From NCBI GenBank assembly GCA_945868305.1, contig CAMBKU010000010.1, positions 1-50,799 on the forward strand: a DNA stretch of 50,799 nt, read 5' to 3'. Shown piece by piece: positions 1 through 8,003 of the stretch (its first letter is position 1; each line of letters begins with the position of its first letter). The DNA is from an uncultured Lachnospiraceae bacterium. Lineage in GTDB: Bacteria > Bacillota > Clostridia > Lachnospirales > Lachnospiraceae. A program made the position numbers and the translations under genes. The notes below the pieces were generated by a model. It saw only the letters and a program-made list of their open reading frames with translations. It had not been told where the DNA came from and searched no databases.

Positions 1-76
1 AATGTACCTTTCTCTGTAATATAGAATTTCGATTTTTTATTAGGACTAAGATATACGGAACAAAAATGTGATTAAG

Positions 77-124
77 AAAAAAAGGCTTTGCTTCTTTATT
101 TCAAAGAGCAACAGCCTTTTTTTT
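77..124. terminator. Bidirectional terminator downstream of lspA
   Basis: An A-tract plus AGGCT arm pairs with an AGCCT arm plus T-tract, with an inner GCT/AGC pairing. It gives a T-run on both strands. It sits just past the lspA stop codon and would end the minus-strand transcript. Nothing recognisable lies in bases 1-76. Confidence 0.75.
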
Positions 125-130
125 GCCTCT

Positions 131-592
131 TTATTTTTCCTTCTTCTCTATACCGGAAAAAAGTAGTAGCGCAGAACCCAGAAAAATGAAAAAATCTGAT
201 ATATTAAAAACAATATTGGAAAAACGCTTCCATTTCGAATGAAAACTGAAATAGTCCACAACATGTCCTTTTTTGTAACGATCATATAGATTACTGGCAC
301 CACCGCCAAGAATAAAACCAAGTGCTGTCTTTTTCCCCACCATTCCCTTTTTCGGCAACAATATAAGAAAACTTCCGCCCACTGCTGCCATAAGTACCGT
401 CTGAATCTTTCGCATCACCTGCGGTTGTTTTTCCAGAAAATTTAACGCCGCCCCTTTGTTATAATACTTTCTTATGATAATTTTGCCGTTTAAAACAGGT
501 GTTTTCTCCTTTAGGTCCCTGTGTGTATCCACATAATGCTTGATTCCGAAATCAAGGAAAAAAATACCCGCCACAATCAAAATATATACCAT
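131..592 (-). CDS. lspA: Lipoprotein signal peptidase (signal peptidase II)
   Basis: This membrane aspartyl protease removes signal peptides from prolipoproteins after lipidation; the window encodes two lipoproteins it could process. At 153 aa it has the usual family length. The family blocks are visible: NKGAALNF near residues 45-52, GGGASNLYDR near 96-105, VVDYF near 111-115 and FNISD near 129-133. D104 and D133 match the two catalytic aspartates. Hydrophobic segments lie near residues 2-16, 63-80, 88-99 and 132-146. The ATG follows a GGAGGAG ribosome-binding site that abuts the stop of the MYG1-family gene, so the two are co-transcribed. The sequence is divergent (GASNLYDR instead of the common GNLIDR), but the motif set is complete. 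Confidence 0.85.
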   Translation of the reverse strand: MVYILIVAGIFFLDFGIKHYVDTHRDLKEKTPVLNGKIIIRKYYNKGAALNFLEKQPQVMRKIQTVLMAAVGGSFLILLPKKGMVGKKTALGFILGGGASNLYDRYKKGHVVDYFSFHSKWKRFSNIVFNISDFFIFLGSALLLFSGIEKKEK

Positions 593-605
593 ATGCTCCT
601 CCGTT

Positions 606-1517
606 CTATTTCTTTTTGTGAAGTGTCCTCTTTATCCGCATCATAAGCTTTCTGCCCTTTGTCTCCCGGCTCTTACTAATTCTACATGCAAGAACGGCAT
701 CCTCTTTTTTATCCGCCGTCAGCATAAATCCTGTCTTGTGGCAAAATCTTAAAGATGCGATTCCGGAAATCTCCTGAATCTCACCATCCCGTTTTCCGTA
801 CCATTCCTTTGGAAAAGGACATTTGGGCTCCTTTATAATATCATCTTTTACTCCCATCGCACAGTATCCTCCACGATTGGAAGGGAATATCACAAACTCA
901 ATATCCGTATCCTCCACCGCTTTCTTCCAGGGCACATATGCATCCATAATAAGGATTCCTCCATCTGCCTTTTTCAGGTATGGCTCCATCGCCGCATCCG
1001 CCCGCATATTGCTCTCCGCAAATGCGAACTTTCGTTCCAGTATCTTTTCCGCAAAGTCTGTAGCCTGCAAAAACGCTGCATCCACATCCGCATCAGAATC
1101 CCACACCGGATTAAAATCTGCAATCAGAGAAGCTATTTCATCCGGTTCTCCGGTGTTGTCATTTAAATCTAACGGCTGAACAAAACGAAAGTCAAATTTT
1201 TCCGCCTGTTTTTCCTCTCCAAGCACTGCCTCCCCGAGCTGCTGCCAGAGCAGACCGAAGGATGCATAGGGAACTCCGTTTTCACGCACCTTTGCTTCCC
1301 TGCCGTGATGGTCAAACTCTCCACCACCGATATCAAAAACAATGCCGGAAAAATCCTGCGGCACCACATTCCCCCTCTGCACCTGCAGCTTCGGATTTAT
1401 CATCCGAAGCAAAGCATAGGAAAACACATCATCCGCATGAAACTTTCCGCTGTGGGTAAACACCCGCTCCGTATTTCTTATTTTCTTCGTCAATTCATTT
1501 TCTTTGTGTAATTCCAT
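606..1517 (-). CDS. MYG1 / UPF0160 family protein (DHH-like nuclease fold)
   Basis: The 303-residue protein matches the MYG1/UPF0160 family, which is metal dependent and shared by bacteria and eukaryotes; eukaryotic MYG1 is described as an RNA exonuclease. The N-terminal HSGKFHADDVFS motif (about residues 22-33) and FDIGGGEFDHHG (about 61-72, with the DHH triad) are the family metal-binding signatures. The C-terminal part contains the conserved stretch around FPSNRGGYCAMGV. No signal peptide or membrane segment is present, so it is cytoplasmic. It lies 45 bp after the subtilase and 13 bp before lspA. The bacterial role is not established; family assignment is firm and function is open. Confidence 0.8.
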   Translation of the reverse strand: MELHKENELTKKIRNTERVFTHSGKFHADDVFSYALLRMINPKLQVQRGNVVPQDFSGIVFDIGGGEFDHHGREAKVRENGVPYASFGLLWQQLGEAVLGEEKQAEKFDFRFVQPLDLNDNTGEPDEIASLIADFNPVWDSDADVDAAFLQATDFAEKILERKFAFAESNMRADAAMEPYLKKADGGILIMDAYVPWKKAVEDTDIEFVIFPSNRGGYCAMGVKDDIIKEPKCPFPKEWYGKRDGEIQEISGIASLRFCHKTGFMLTADKKEDAVLACRISKSRETKGRKLMMRIKRTLHKKK

Positions 1518-1562
1518 TTCTCTTCTTCTCTCTCTTATTTACTAATTATATTGCTGCCTATT

Positions 1563-3257
1563 CTATAAAACACGCAGCTTATTTAATGCTTCATAGACAT
1601 CCAATTCTCCGTACCCCCATTCGCGATTCGGATAGTCCCTGCCCTCCTCGCGCCTTGCTCCACGGAGGATATAATTCTTAATGTTCACACTGTTAATCGC
1701 TTTATCATAGGCCCGCTTTATTGCCCACTCCAGCAGAAGCGCGCTTGCCCCCGCCGCCACAGCAGCCGCAGCACTGGTACCGCTCATGGTAATATATTGA
1801 CCACGCAACCCCGGTCCATATACATTCACTCCAGGTGCCGCATAATCCGGTTTAATGTCACCTGCTGCAGTAAATCCCCGGCTGGAATCTAAAAACAAGC
1901 TGCCCGTATCCGCATCATAAGCCGCCACTGTCATTGGAACTACCGCTGTAGATGGCACGGTTAACGTCACATCCGGATTGGAGCGCAGAAAAATCACTTC
2001 TCCGCTTACAAACTGCCTGAGTGGAAGCCACATATGATAATGTCCTTCCACGATGGTATCCTCTGCATAGACCACGATATCCCACAGACCTCTGGTGGGC
2101 TTTTCAAATCGGAAAAAGACCAACAGATCACCATTTCGCACGCCTACCATCTGATAATCCACGCTGACGGTCGTTTCCTCAAAAATGAACTGATAAACAA
2201 CCCGATTCCGCTGCATGACCGGAATCCGCTTAATCTGCTCGCCCGTTGGAGAGATAATTGCAATGGAATAAAGTTCCGGCGCTCTGGCCCAAAGTTCCAT
2301 CGTAAATCCCCGGACATTCTCTCCCACACTGACTTCCACCGTCTCGGTGTCTCCCTGCTGCATGATTGTTCCGTAAAAATGATGTCTGGCGTTTGCCTCA
2401 TTTCCAGCGGCAATGACTACTGCATGATTTTTCGCCGCCGCAACATCATTAAGATACAAAGAAATGGGGCCGGTCCCCCCGTGGCTTCCCATATTCGTAC
2501 CAACTCCAATGCACAAAACCAACGGTTTATTCTGTTCAATTGCCAGTTTATTCAAATAGGAAATTGCTGCCATAATGTCATTTTCCTGATAGGCCACCGC
2601 ATCCTCCGGTATAAAATAGAAATCCCTCAGATTCTGCTTTGCCGGTTTTAATTTTACCACTGCAATATCTGCGTATGGTGCTGCCCCAGAAAAATCTTTG
2701 CTTAAGTCCGGCGTTCCCGCAGCTACGCCTGCAGTAAAAGTACCATGCCCGTTTTCATCCACAGAAGGTACGATGTCAAGCGGATTTTCACTCTGCAGCG
2801 CCGCATTGATATCCTCTCTCGTGTATTCGCTTCCGTATAAAAAACCTCCCGGCCTCTTTCCGCTCCGTATCGTCTGATCCCAGATGCGAAGAATACGACT
2901 GTTTGCTTCCCCGCTCAAAAATGCCGGATTCTGGTAATCAATCCCGGTATCTAAAAAACCGATTAAAATCCCTTCCCCTTTTAAGGAAAGCGTCGGCTGA
3001 TTCTGTACTTTGGTAATCCCACTTCCAATCAGCGCCGACTGATCCATCAGCGTAAAACATTGTGGAATTGCCGTGTAGGTATAATCATGCACATTTAACA
3101 TCGGCAGACGCTCCCGGTTGAAATAACCAATTCCATAATCCACGTTAATCTCTTGACGACATTCTGTCGGAATAATGGCTGTACCGGCATCCAAACTGGT
3201 ATAATCTATTATCAGGTCATAATAATCTTCTGAATAAATCGCTTCTTCACAATCCAT
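1563..3257 (-). CDS. S8 family peptidase (subtilase, Csp-like)
   Basis: This is a serine protease of the subtilisin family, 564 aa. The catalytic triad is visible: D103 in FLDTGID, H171 in NGHGTFTAG and S495 in MSGTSAAAA. There is no signal peptide, so it is probably cytoplasmic or compartment-specific. A long insert between the His and Ser blocks (about residues 330-460) looks like the jelly-roll domain found in clostridial CspABC-type subtilases, which process germination proteins; that sub-assignment is inference. The N-terminal 90 residues may act as a prodomain. It lies between the CvrA antiporter and the MYG1-family gene with short gaps. With spoVA genes in the same window a spore role is possible, but nothing here proves it. 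Confidence 0.85.
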   Translation of the reverse strand: MDCEEAIYSEDYYDLIIDYTSLDAGTAIIPTECRQEINVDYGIGYFNRERLPMLNVHDYTYTAIPQCFTLMDQSALIGSGITKVQNQPTLSLKGEGILIGFLDTGIDYQNPAFLSGEANSRILRIWDQTIRSGKRPGGFLYGSEYTREDINAALQSENPLDIVPSVDENGHGTFTAGVAAGTPDLSKDFSGAAPYADIAVVKLKPAKQNLRDFYFIPEDAVAYQENDIMAAISYLNKLAIEQNKPLVLCIGVGTNMGSHGGTGPISLYLNDVAAAKNHAVVIAAGNEANARHHFYGTIMQQGDTETVEVSVGENVRGFTMELWARAPELYSIAIISPTGEQIKRIPVMQRNRVVYQFIFEETTVSVDYQMVGVRNGDLLVFFRFEKPTRGLWDIVVYAEDTIVEGHYHMWLPLRQFVSGEVIFLRSNPDVTLTVPSTAVVPMTVAAYDADTGSLFLDSSRGFTAAGDIKPDYAAPGVNVYGPGLRGQYITMSGTSAAAAVAAGASALLLEWAIKRAYDKAINSVNIKNYILRGARREEGRDYPNREWGYGELDVYEALNKLRVL

Positions 3258-3327
3258 ATCCTGTTTCCTCTTATATCATAGTTTTTCCAATACTATATTT
3301 ATATGTATGCAATCGGGAAACAAAAAT

Positions 3328-4923
3328 TTACAACTGGCAGATTACAAGGATATCTTTCTCACGAATCAGCGTAGAACCATTGGGGATGATAACCTCCTCT
3401 CCGCGCTTTAAAAGCAATACCAGCTTTTCTTCCCCAAGCTTCAGCCTGGCAATGGAACGCCCAACTAAAACACTGTCCTTTTCTACCACAGTCTCTGTCA
3501 GACAAAGTCCCAGGTGTTCTTCCGGAGAAAGTGCACTTAACACCACAATATCTCCAGGCAGCAGCACCGTATTTCCATTTGGAATGAGACGCTCCTCCCC
3601 CCGAAGCACCAATACCAGCAGAACATCCGGCAACGAATCAATCTCTTTGATTTTCTTTCCTGCCCAGGGATGATTCTTACGAACAGAAACTTTGATGAAA
3701 TCCACTGGCATTTCATCCGAATAATCACTAAAAGTCTTCATGACATTACTTTCCGTATCTATCATATCAAACTTCTTTGCCACAAAGCCAAGCAAGGACC
3801 CCTGGATACTGATGGAAAACAACACAATAAATATTACGATATGAAATACATCATTTTTTGTGTATGCCGGACTCACAGTTGCCATAATTGCAAACACAAT
3901 GGACGCCGCCCCGCGCAGTCCCGACCAGGATACCAAAAGCTGCTGCTTCACCGGGCAACGAAAAGGGGTCAGTATGGCAAACACCGACAGAGGACGCGCC
4001 ACAAAAGTCAAAAATACTGCAATCGCCAGCGCATAGAACACGATCTCCGGCAGATGCGACGGAAAAGCCAAAAGACCCAGAAGAAAGAAAATCAACATCT
4101 GCATCAAACCCGTGATCCCATCAAAAAAATGTACCAGAGATTTTTTATTCTTCAAAGACTGATTTCCAAGAATGATACCCGCAATATATGTGCTCAAATA
4201 GCCATTGCCACCAATCAGAGATGCCAGCGCATATGCCACAAGTGCCATACTGAATACGAAAATCGTATCAAAGCCATCTGTAGCAAACTGCACCTTTTGC
4301 AGAACAAGCGTAGATACAAACGCAACCAGCGCCCCGACTAATATACCAAACACCACCTGAGAAAAAATCATCCATCCAAGTTCTCCGCCACTGAAGTTGC
4401 CGCTCATAACCGTCAAAACAATCATAGTAAGCATATAGGAACAAGGATCGTTACTTCCGCTCTCCACCTCAAGCATGGATGCCGTATTATATTTTAAGTT
4501 CAGTTGTTTGGAACGGAGAATAGAAAACACGGATGCCGCATCCGTAGAACTTATGACTGCCCCAATCAGCATACTCTCCCAAAATTCAAAATGAAGTACC
4601 AGATAACAGAATATGCCCACTGCCGCCGCGGTAAGAAATACACCGAGCGTAGAGAGAAGCACTGCTTTTCCTGCCACTGGCTTTGCCTGTTTCCAGCTTG
4701 TTCCAAAACCACCGTAAAACATTATAAAAATCAGTGACACAGAGCATACCTGCTCTGCAATAGCAAAATTATCAAAAGGTATCTTTAAAATGCCGTCTGT
4801 TCCAAACAGCATACCAAGCAAAATAAACGCCAAAAGCATCGGCACTCCGATTTTTCCGGATAGCTTATTCAAAAACAGACATAATAAAATGACTGCTGCT
4901 ACCAACAAAATATAACCTGTCAC
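3328..4923 (-). CDS. Potassium/proton antiporter, CPA1 CvrA/NhaP2 type
   Basis: This inner-membrane cation/proton antiporter has a KefB-type membrane domain of about 12 segments over residues 5-390. Two C-terminal TrkA_C/RCK_C-like modules follow (about residues 410-475 and 480-530), each with an IPNG motif followed by a GDI- or KDI-type ending. These modules usually bind nucleotides or ions and gate transport. The reading frame is open from a GTG at 4932, but the AAGGGAG ribosome-binding site is correctly spaced (8 nt) only for the GTG at 4923, giving 531 aa. It is related to E. coli CvrA, which exports K+ and acts in volume control. The exact ion (K+ or Na+) cannot be read from sequence. 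Confidence 0.85.
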   Translation of the reverse strand: MTGYILLVAAVILLCLFLNKLSGKIGVPMLLAFILLGMLFGTDGILKIPFDNFAIAEQVCSVSLIFIMFYGGFGTSWKQAKPVAGKAVLLSTLGVFLTAAAVGIFCYLVLHFEFWESMLIGAVISSTDAASVFSILRSKQLNLKYNTASMLEVESGSNDPCSYMLTMIVLTVMSGNFSGGELGWMIFSQVVFGILVGALVAFVSTLVLQKVQFATDGFDTIFVFSMALVAYALASLIGGNGYLSTYIAGIILGNQSLKNKKSLVHFFDGITGLMQMLIFFLLGLLAFPSHLPEIVFYALAIAVFLTFVARPLSVFAILTPFRCPVKQQLLVSWSGLRGAASIVFAIMATVSPAYTKNDVFHIVIFIVLFSISIQGSLLGFVAKKFDMIDTESNVMKTFSDYSDEMPVDFIKVSVRKNHPWAGKKIKEIDSLPDVLLVLVLRGEERLIPNGNTVLLPGDIVVLSALSPEEHLGLCLTETVVEKDSVLVGRSIARLKLGEEKLVLLLKRGEEVIIPNGSTLIREKDILVICQL

Positions 4924-4957
4924 TTCTCCCACTCCCTTCTTATCCTGTTTTATCCCC

Positions 4958-4987
4958 AGTATAACATAAGCCGCAGGAACGGTGCAA
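4958..4987 (-). promoter_or_regulatory. Candidate sigma-A promoter for the antiporter gene
   Basis: On the minus strand a TTGCAC box is followed after 18 nt by TATACT, with TG upstream of the -10. The -35 lies inside the hairpin that follows clpX. This supports independent transcription of the antiporter-subtilase-MYG1-lspA group. Confidence 0.45.
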
Positions 4988-5001
4988 TCACCTCCTGCGG
5001 C
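4968..5001 (-). terminator. Hairpin after clpX
   Basis: A GCCGCAGGA arm pairs with TCCTGCGGC just past the clpX stop. The trailing T-tract is poor on both strands, so this is either a weak terminator or a processing/stability hairpin. Confidence 0.45.
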
Positions 5002-5030
5002 TATTTCTTAAATTTACATATAATATTTTC

Positions 5031-6452
5031 TTATGCCCGTTTATCTTCCAGTTCCATGCAGCCCCTCATTGTAATAACCGGTCCGCCCTTCTTTTCGATA
5101 TAGTCCTTTGTAATGGTAACCTGTCCGATATTTTCATCCTTTGGAATCTCATACATGATATCAAGCATAAATTCCTCTATGATGGCACGAAGCGCTCTGG
5201 CTCCAACTTTCTTTTCCTTTGCCTTTTTTGCAATGGCATACAAGGCATCTTTTTCAAATTCCAAATCAACTTCATCCATAGCAAGGAGCTTTTTGTACTG
5301 TTTGATAATCGCATTCTTCGGTTCCTCAAGAATACGCACCAGCATATCCTCCGTCAGGGCATCCAATGTAAAAATGACCGGCAGACGCCCGATAAACTCC
5401 GGTATCATGCCAAATTTACGAATATCCTCCACTGTGACCTGACGAATCAAATTTTCTTCTTTGTCATATTTATCCTTCAAGTCTGCCTTAAATCCGATTG
5501 ATGCCTCTTTGTTTAATCTTTCTTTAATAACATCCTCCAAGCCCGGAAAGGCACCGCCGCAGATGAACAGAATATTTTTTGTATTTACCATCGTCATCGG
5601 AACCATGGCATTCTTGCTACTGGCTCCCACCGGAACCTCTACTTCCGCACCCTCCAACAGCTTTAACATCCCCTGCTGAACAGATTCGCCGCTGACATCC
5701 CGTTGATTGGTATTTTTTTTCTTTGCAATCTTATCAATCTCATCAATAAAGATAATACCGTGTTCTGCTTTTTCCACATCATTGTCTGCTGCCGCAAGAA
5801 GTTTGGAAACCACACTTTCGATATCATCTCCGATATACCCCGCTTCCGTAAGTGAAGTTGCATCCGTGATAGCAAGCGGAACATCCAGTATTCTCGCAAG
5901 TGTCTTTACCAGATAAGTCTTACCGCATCCGGTTGGCCCAATCATCAGCATATTGGATTTCTCGATCTCAATATCGTCCGCATTGTCCGCCGCCACACGC
6001 TTGTAGTGATTATATACCGCAACGGAAATCACCTTCTTTGCCTGCTCCTGTCCCACCACATATTCATCCAGCTTTGCCTTGATTTTATGTGGTGCCGGAA
6101 TGGATTTTATGTCTAATACCGGCTCTTTTTCTTCTTTCGGCTTTTTCTTTTTTATCTTCTGGCTGTTCGGCATAAACCCTGGCATATCCGCCAGATTAAT
6201 CATGCTGATATTCGGCATACCTCCCATATTCGGAAAATCGTTCATATTAAAGCCTGCACCATTCATACTGTCAAACGTTTTTTGCATACAATCCTGACAG
6301 ATACAGATATTATTCGGTATCTTGATCATTTTCCCTGCCACGCTCTCCGGCCGACGGCAAATATAGCAGACATCTTCATATTCATCTCTGTTTGAATCTT
6401 CTTTATTTTCCTCTATATTATGATTTGTCAATTCATCTTTATTTTCACTCAT
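5031..6452 (-). CDS. clpX: ATP-dependent unfoldase ClpX, divergent form
   Basis: ClpX is an AAA+ unfoldase that feeds substrates to ClpP. The zinc-binding domain has C29, C32, C52 and C55. The Walker A motif GPTGCGKT is at 172-179, Walker B IIFIDEID at 233-240, and the pore loop reads GYIGDD near 205-210. The FIGRLP arginine-finger region and an IGF tripeptide, the ClpP-docking loop, are present. At 473 aa it is about 50 residues longer than typical ClpX. The extra length is mainly a Met/Asn-rich, then Lys-rich linker (about 62-110) between the zinc domain and the ATPase. No clpP or tig is adjacent; instead lepB precedes it by 35 bp. It may be a second ClpX paralogue rather than the housekeeping copy. 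Confidence 0.88.
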   Translation of the reverse strand: MSENKDELTNHNIEENKEDSNRDEYEDVCYICRRPESVAGKMIKIPNNICICQDCMQKTFDSMNGAGFNMNDFPNMGGMPNISMINLADMPGFMPNSQKIKKKKPKEEKEPVLDIKSIPAPHKIKAKLDEYVVGQEQAKKVISVAVYNHYKRVAADNADDIEIEKSNMLMIGPTGCGKTYLVKTLARILDVPLAITDATSLTEAGYIGDDIESVVSKLLAAADNDVEKAEHGIIFIDEIDKIAKKKNTNQRDVSGESVQQGMLKLLEGAEVEVPVGASSKNAMVPMTMVNTKNILFICGGAFPGLEDVIKERLNKEASIGFKADLKDKYDKEENLIRQVTVEDIRKFGMIPEFIGRLPVIFTLDALTEDMLVRILEEPKNAIIKQYKKLLAMDEVDLEFEKDALYAIAKKAKEKKVGARALRAIIEEFMLDIMYEIPKDENIGQVTITKDYIEKKGGPVITMRGCMELEDKRA

Positions 6453-6487
6453 TCTGTTTCCCTCACATTCTATTTATTCTATATCCA

Positions 6488-7141
6488 TCAACGCATCCAT
6501 GCAAAATTCGGCCAGTATTTAAATTCTGCCTTGCCAAGAATATCATCCCGACTCACATAGGAATACTGCAACGACTCCTGCTCTGTCGCAGCCACACCGT
6601 ATTCCATTGCCTCATTAGCCCAATATCTTGCATCCAGCGACACATTCCGATTATCCCCAAGCACCAGATATGAATTATCCGGAACCTCAAAAACATAGCC
6701 GTCATTATTCACCGTCCATTCTTCTTTCAGATAATCCTCCGTAAGCGGTTCCTCTGCACCATCAATAAAAATCTTTCCCTGACGAATCTCCACCGTCTCT
6801 CCCGGAAGCCCGATGACACGTTTGATAAAGCTCTGAGTCTCATCCACCGGATAGCGGAAAATGATTACATCAAAACGCTTGGGATCTTCTTTCAAATATG
6901 CAAGACGAAATCCGACCAACCGATCCCCTGGCTTAATCAGATTTTCCATGGAGGTAGACGGAACCTCCGCATTAACGATTACATATTTACGCAACAGAAA
7001 AGTACAGACAAAAATAATGGCAATCAGCTTAATCCAACTTAAGACTTCTGTCTTTACCTCCTGCTTTGTCCATTTCTTTTTTTCATTTTCTTTTATCTTA
7101 GTATCGGTCTCTCTGCCGACTTCTTTGTCCGTTTTGTTCAT
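6488..7141 (-). CDS. lepB: Signal peptidase I
   Basis: This type I signal peptidase cleaves Sec/Tat signal peptides on the outer face of the membrane. With the start chosen here it has 217 aa: a charged cytoplasmic N-terminus, one membrane segment at about 34-51, catalytic S64 in STSMENLIKPGD, and catalytic K107 in SFIKRVIGLPGE. The frame is open further upstream, to 7213. Those start codons overlap the predicted promoter at 7197-7225, and only the ATG at 7141 has a spaced AGGTG ribosome-binding site. It is followed by clpX after 35 bp and probably co-transcribed with it. Confidence 0.9.
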   Translation of the reverse strand: MNKTDKEVGRETDTKIKENEKKKWTKQEVKTEVLSWIKLIAIIFVCTFLLRKYVIVNAEVPSTSMENLIKPGDRLVGFRLAYLKEDPKRFDVIIFRYPVDETQSFIKRVIGLPGETVEIRQGKIFIDGAEEPLTEDYLKEEWTVNNDGYVFEVPDNSYLVLGDNRNVSLDARYWANEAMEYGVAATEQESLQYSYVSRDDILGKAEFKYWPNFAWMR

Positions 7142-7196
7142 TTCCACACCTGATTCCCATCTGATAACTCCTTCTCCCCCAAACCTCGTTTCTACC

Positions 7197-7225
7197 ATTA
7201 TCACACAAAACATTTGCCTTGTCTA
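7197..7225 (-). promoter_or_regulatory. Candidate sigma-A promoter for lepB-clpX
   Basis: On the minus strand TAGACA is followed after 17 nt by GATAAT with an upstream TG. It lies about 50 nt before the lepB start at 7141 and excludes the longer lepB starts. The divergent GNAT promoter begins 3 bp away. Confidence 0.55.
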
Positions 7226-7227
7226 TG

Positions 7228-7256
7228 TTGAAAATTTCAATTTCATATGATACAAT
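7228..7256 (+). promoter_or_regulatory. Sigma-A promoter for the GNAT gene
   Basis: TTGAAA at 7228-7233 and TACAAT at 7251-7256 are separated by exactly 17 nt, with TG upstream of the -10. The predicted transcript starts near 7263, about 80 nt before the coding start. It is back to back with the lepB promoter. Confidence 0.7.
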
Positions 7257-7344
7257 GTTTTTTCTGTCAGAATGCTTGTGAGACATTCTAAAACACAGAT
7301 ACCAAATTGTCAATGAAAATTTATAACCTCCGGAGGAAAATGCA

Positions 7345-7965
7345 ATGGGAAAAGAAAGTCTCTCGATTCGAATTGCTTCGCCTGACGATGCAGAAGAAAT
7401 TCGAAATATTTATGCACCTTATGTAAGAGAAACGGCAATTACCTTTGAATATAATGTACCGAGTGTCAAAGAATTTCGGGGAAGAATGCAAAAAACTTTG
7501 GAAAAGTATCCTTATCTTGTCGCAGAAAAGGGCGGAAAAATTCTTGGCTATGCTTATACCGGCACATTTGTCGGAAGGGCTGCTTATGACTGGTCTGCAG
7601 AAACAAGTATATATGTAAAAACGGACAACCGGAAAACAGGCGTAGGAAAAAGGCTCTACTCAGCTCTTGAAAATATCTCTGCCATGCAAAACATTCTTAA
7701 TCTAAATGCCTGCATTGGCTACCCGGAAATTGAGGATGAGTATTTAACCAGAAACAGTGTACAGTTTCACGAGCACCTCGGTTATCAACTGGTCGGAGAA
7801 TTTCACAAAAGCGGTTATAAATTTGGAAGATGGTACAACATGGTATGGATGGAAAAAATGCTTGGAACGCATGATTTGAATCCTTCTCCTGTCATACCTT
7901 TCCCGGATTTAACTTCTAAAGCATTGCATGAAATAGGAATAAAAAATCCGGGAATCAGAATGTAA
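7345..7965 (+). CDS. GNAT N-acetyltransferase, phosphinothricin-acetyltransferase (Pat/MnaT) type
   Basis: The enzyme is predicted to transfer acetyl from acetyl-CoA to the amine of an amino-acid-like small molecule. The 206-aa sequence follows the Pat family closely: IRIASPDDAEEIRNIYAPYV at the N-terminus, then TFEYNVPS, the YPYLVAEK strand, GYAYTGTFVGRAAYDWSAE, the acetyl-CoA loop RKTGVGKRLY (about 97-106), and a C-terminal KFGRWYNMVWMEK block. About 35 residues beyond the usual end are of unknown role. The ATG follows a strong CTCCGGAGGA ribosome-binding site. It is a single-gene plus-strand unit. The natural substrate (methionine sulfone/sulfoximine-like compounds in relatives) is inferred only from family. 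Confidence 0.85.
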   Translation: MGKESLSIRIASPDDAEEIRNIYAPYVRETAITFEYNVPSVKEFRGRMQKTLEKYPYLVAEKGGKILGYAYTGTFVGRAAYDWSAETSIYVKTDNRKTGVGKRLYSALENISAMQNILNLNACIGYPEIEDEYLTRNSVQFHEHLGYQLVGEFHKSGYKFGRWYNMVWMEKMLGTHDLNPSPVIPFPDLTSKALHEIGIKNPGIRM

Positions 7966-7983
7966 TATTCCAATTCCCGGATT
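7941..7983. terminator. Shared convergent terminator of GNAT gene and gatB operon
   Basis: AATCCGGGAAT (7945-7955) pairs with ATTCCCGGATT (7973-7983). The T-tract is strong on the minus strand (positions 7941-7946 read as T) and weaker on the plus strand. The GNAT stop codon (7963-7965) lies in the loop, so the GNAT 3' end contributes to termination of the opposing gat operon. Confidence 0.75.
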
Positions 7984-8003
7984 CCTTAAATCTTTACTAT
8001 TCT

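Noticed and set aside
2034-2651. 205-codon plus-strand frame inside the subtilase gene
   Set aside because: Antisense shadow within the catalytic gene; composition is unlike a real protein.
3670-4341. 223-codon plus-strand frame inside the antiporter gene
   Set aside because: Antisense shadow rich in Arg, His, Gln and Lys; the minus-strand antiporter is a complete, recognisable protein.
7142-7213. Longer lepB with 24 extra N-terminal residues
   Set aside because: The upstream start codons fall in or next to the predicted -10 box and have no ribosome-binding site.
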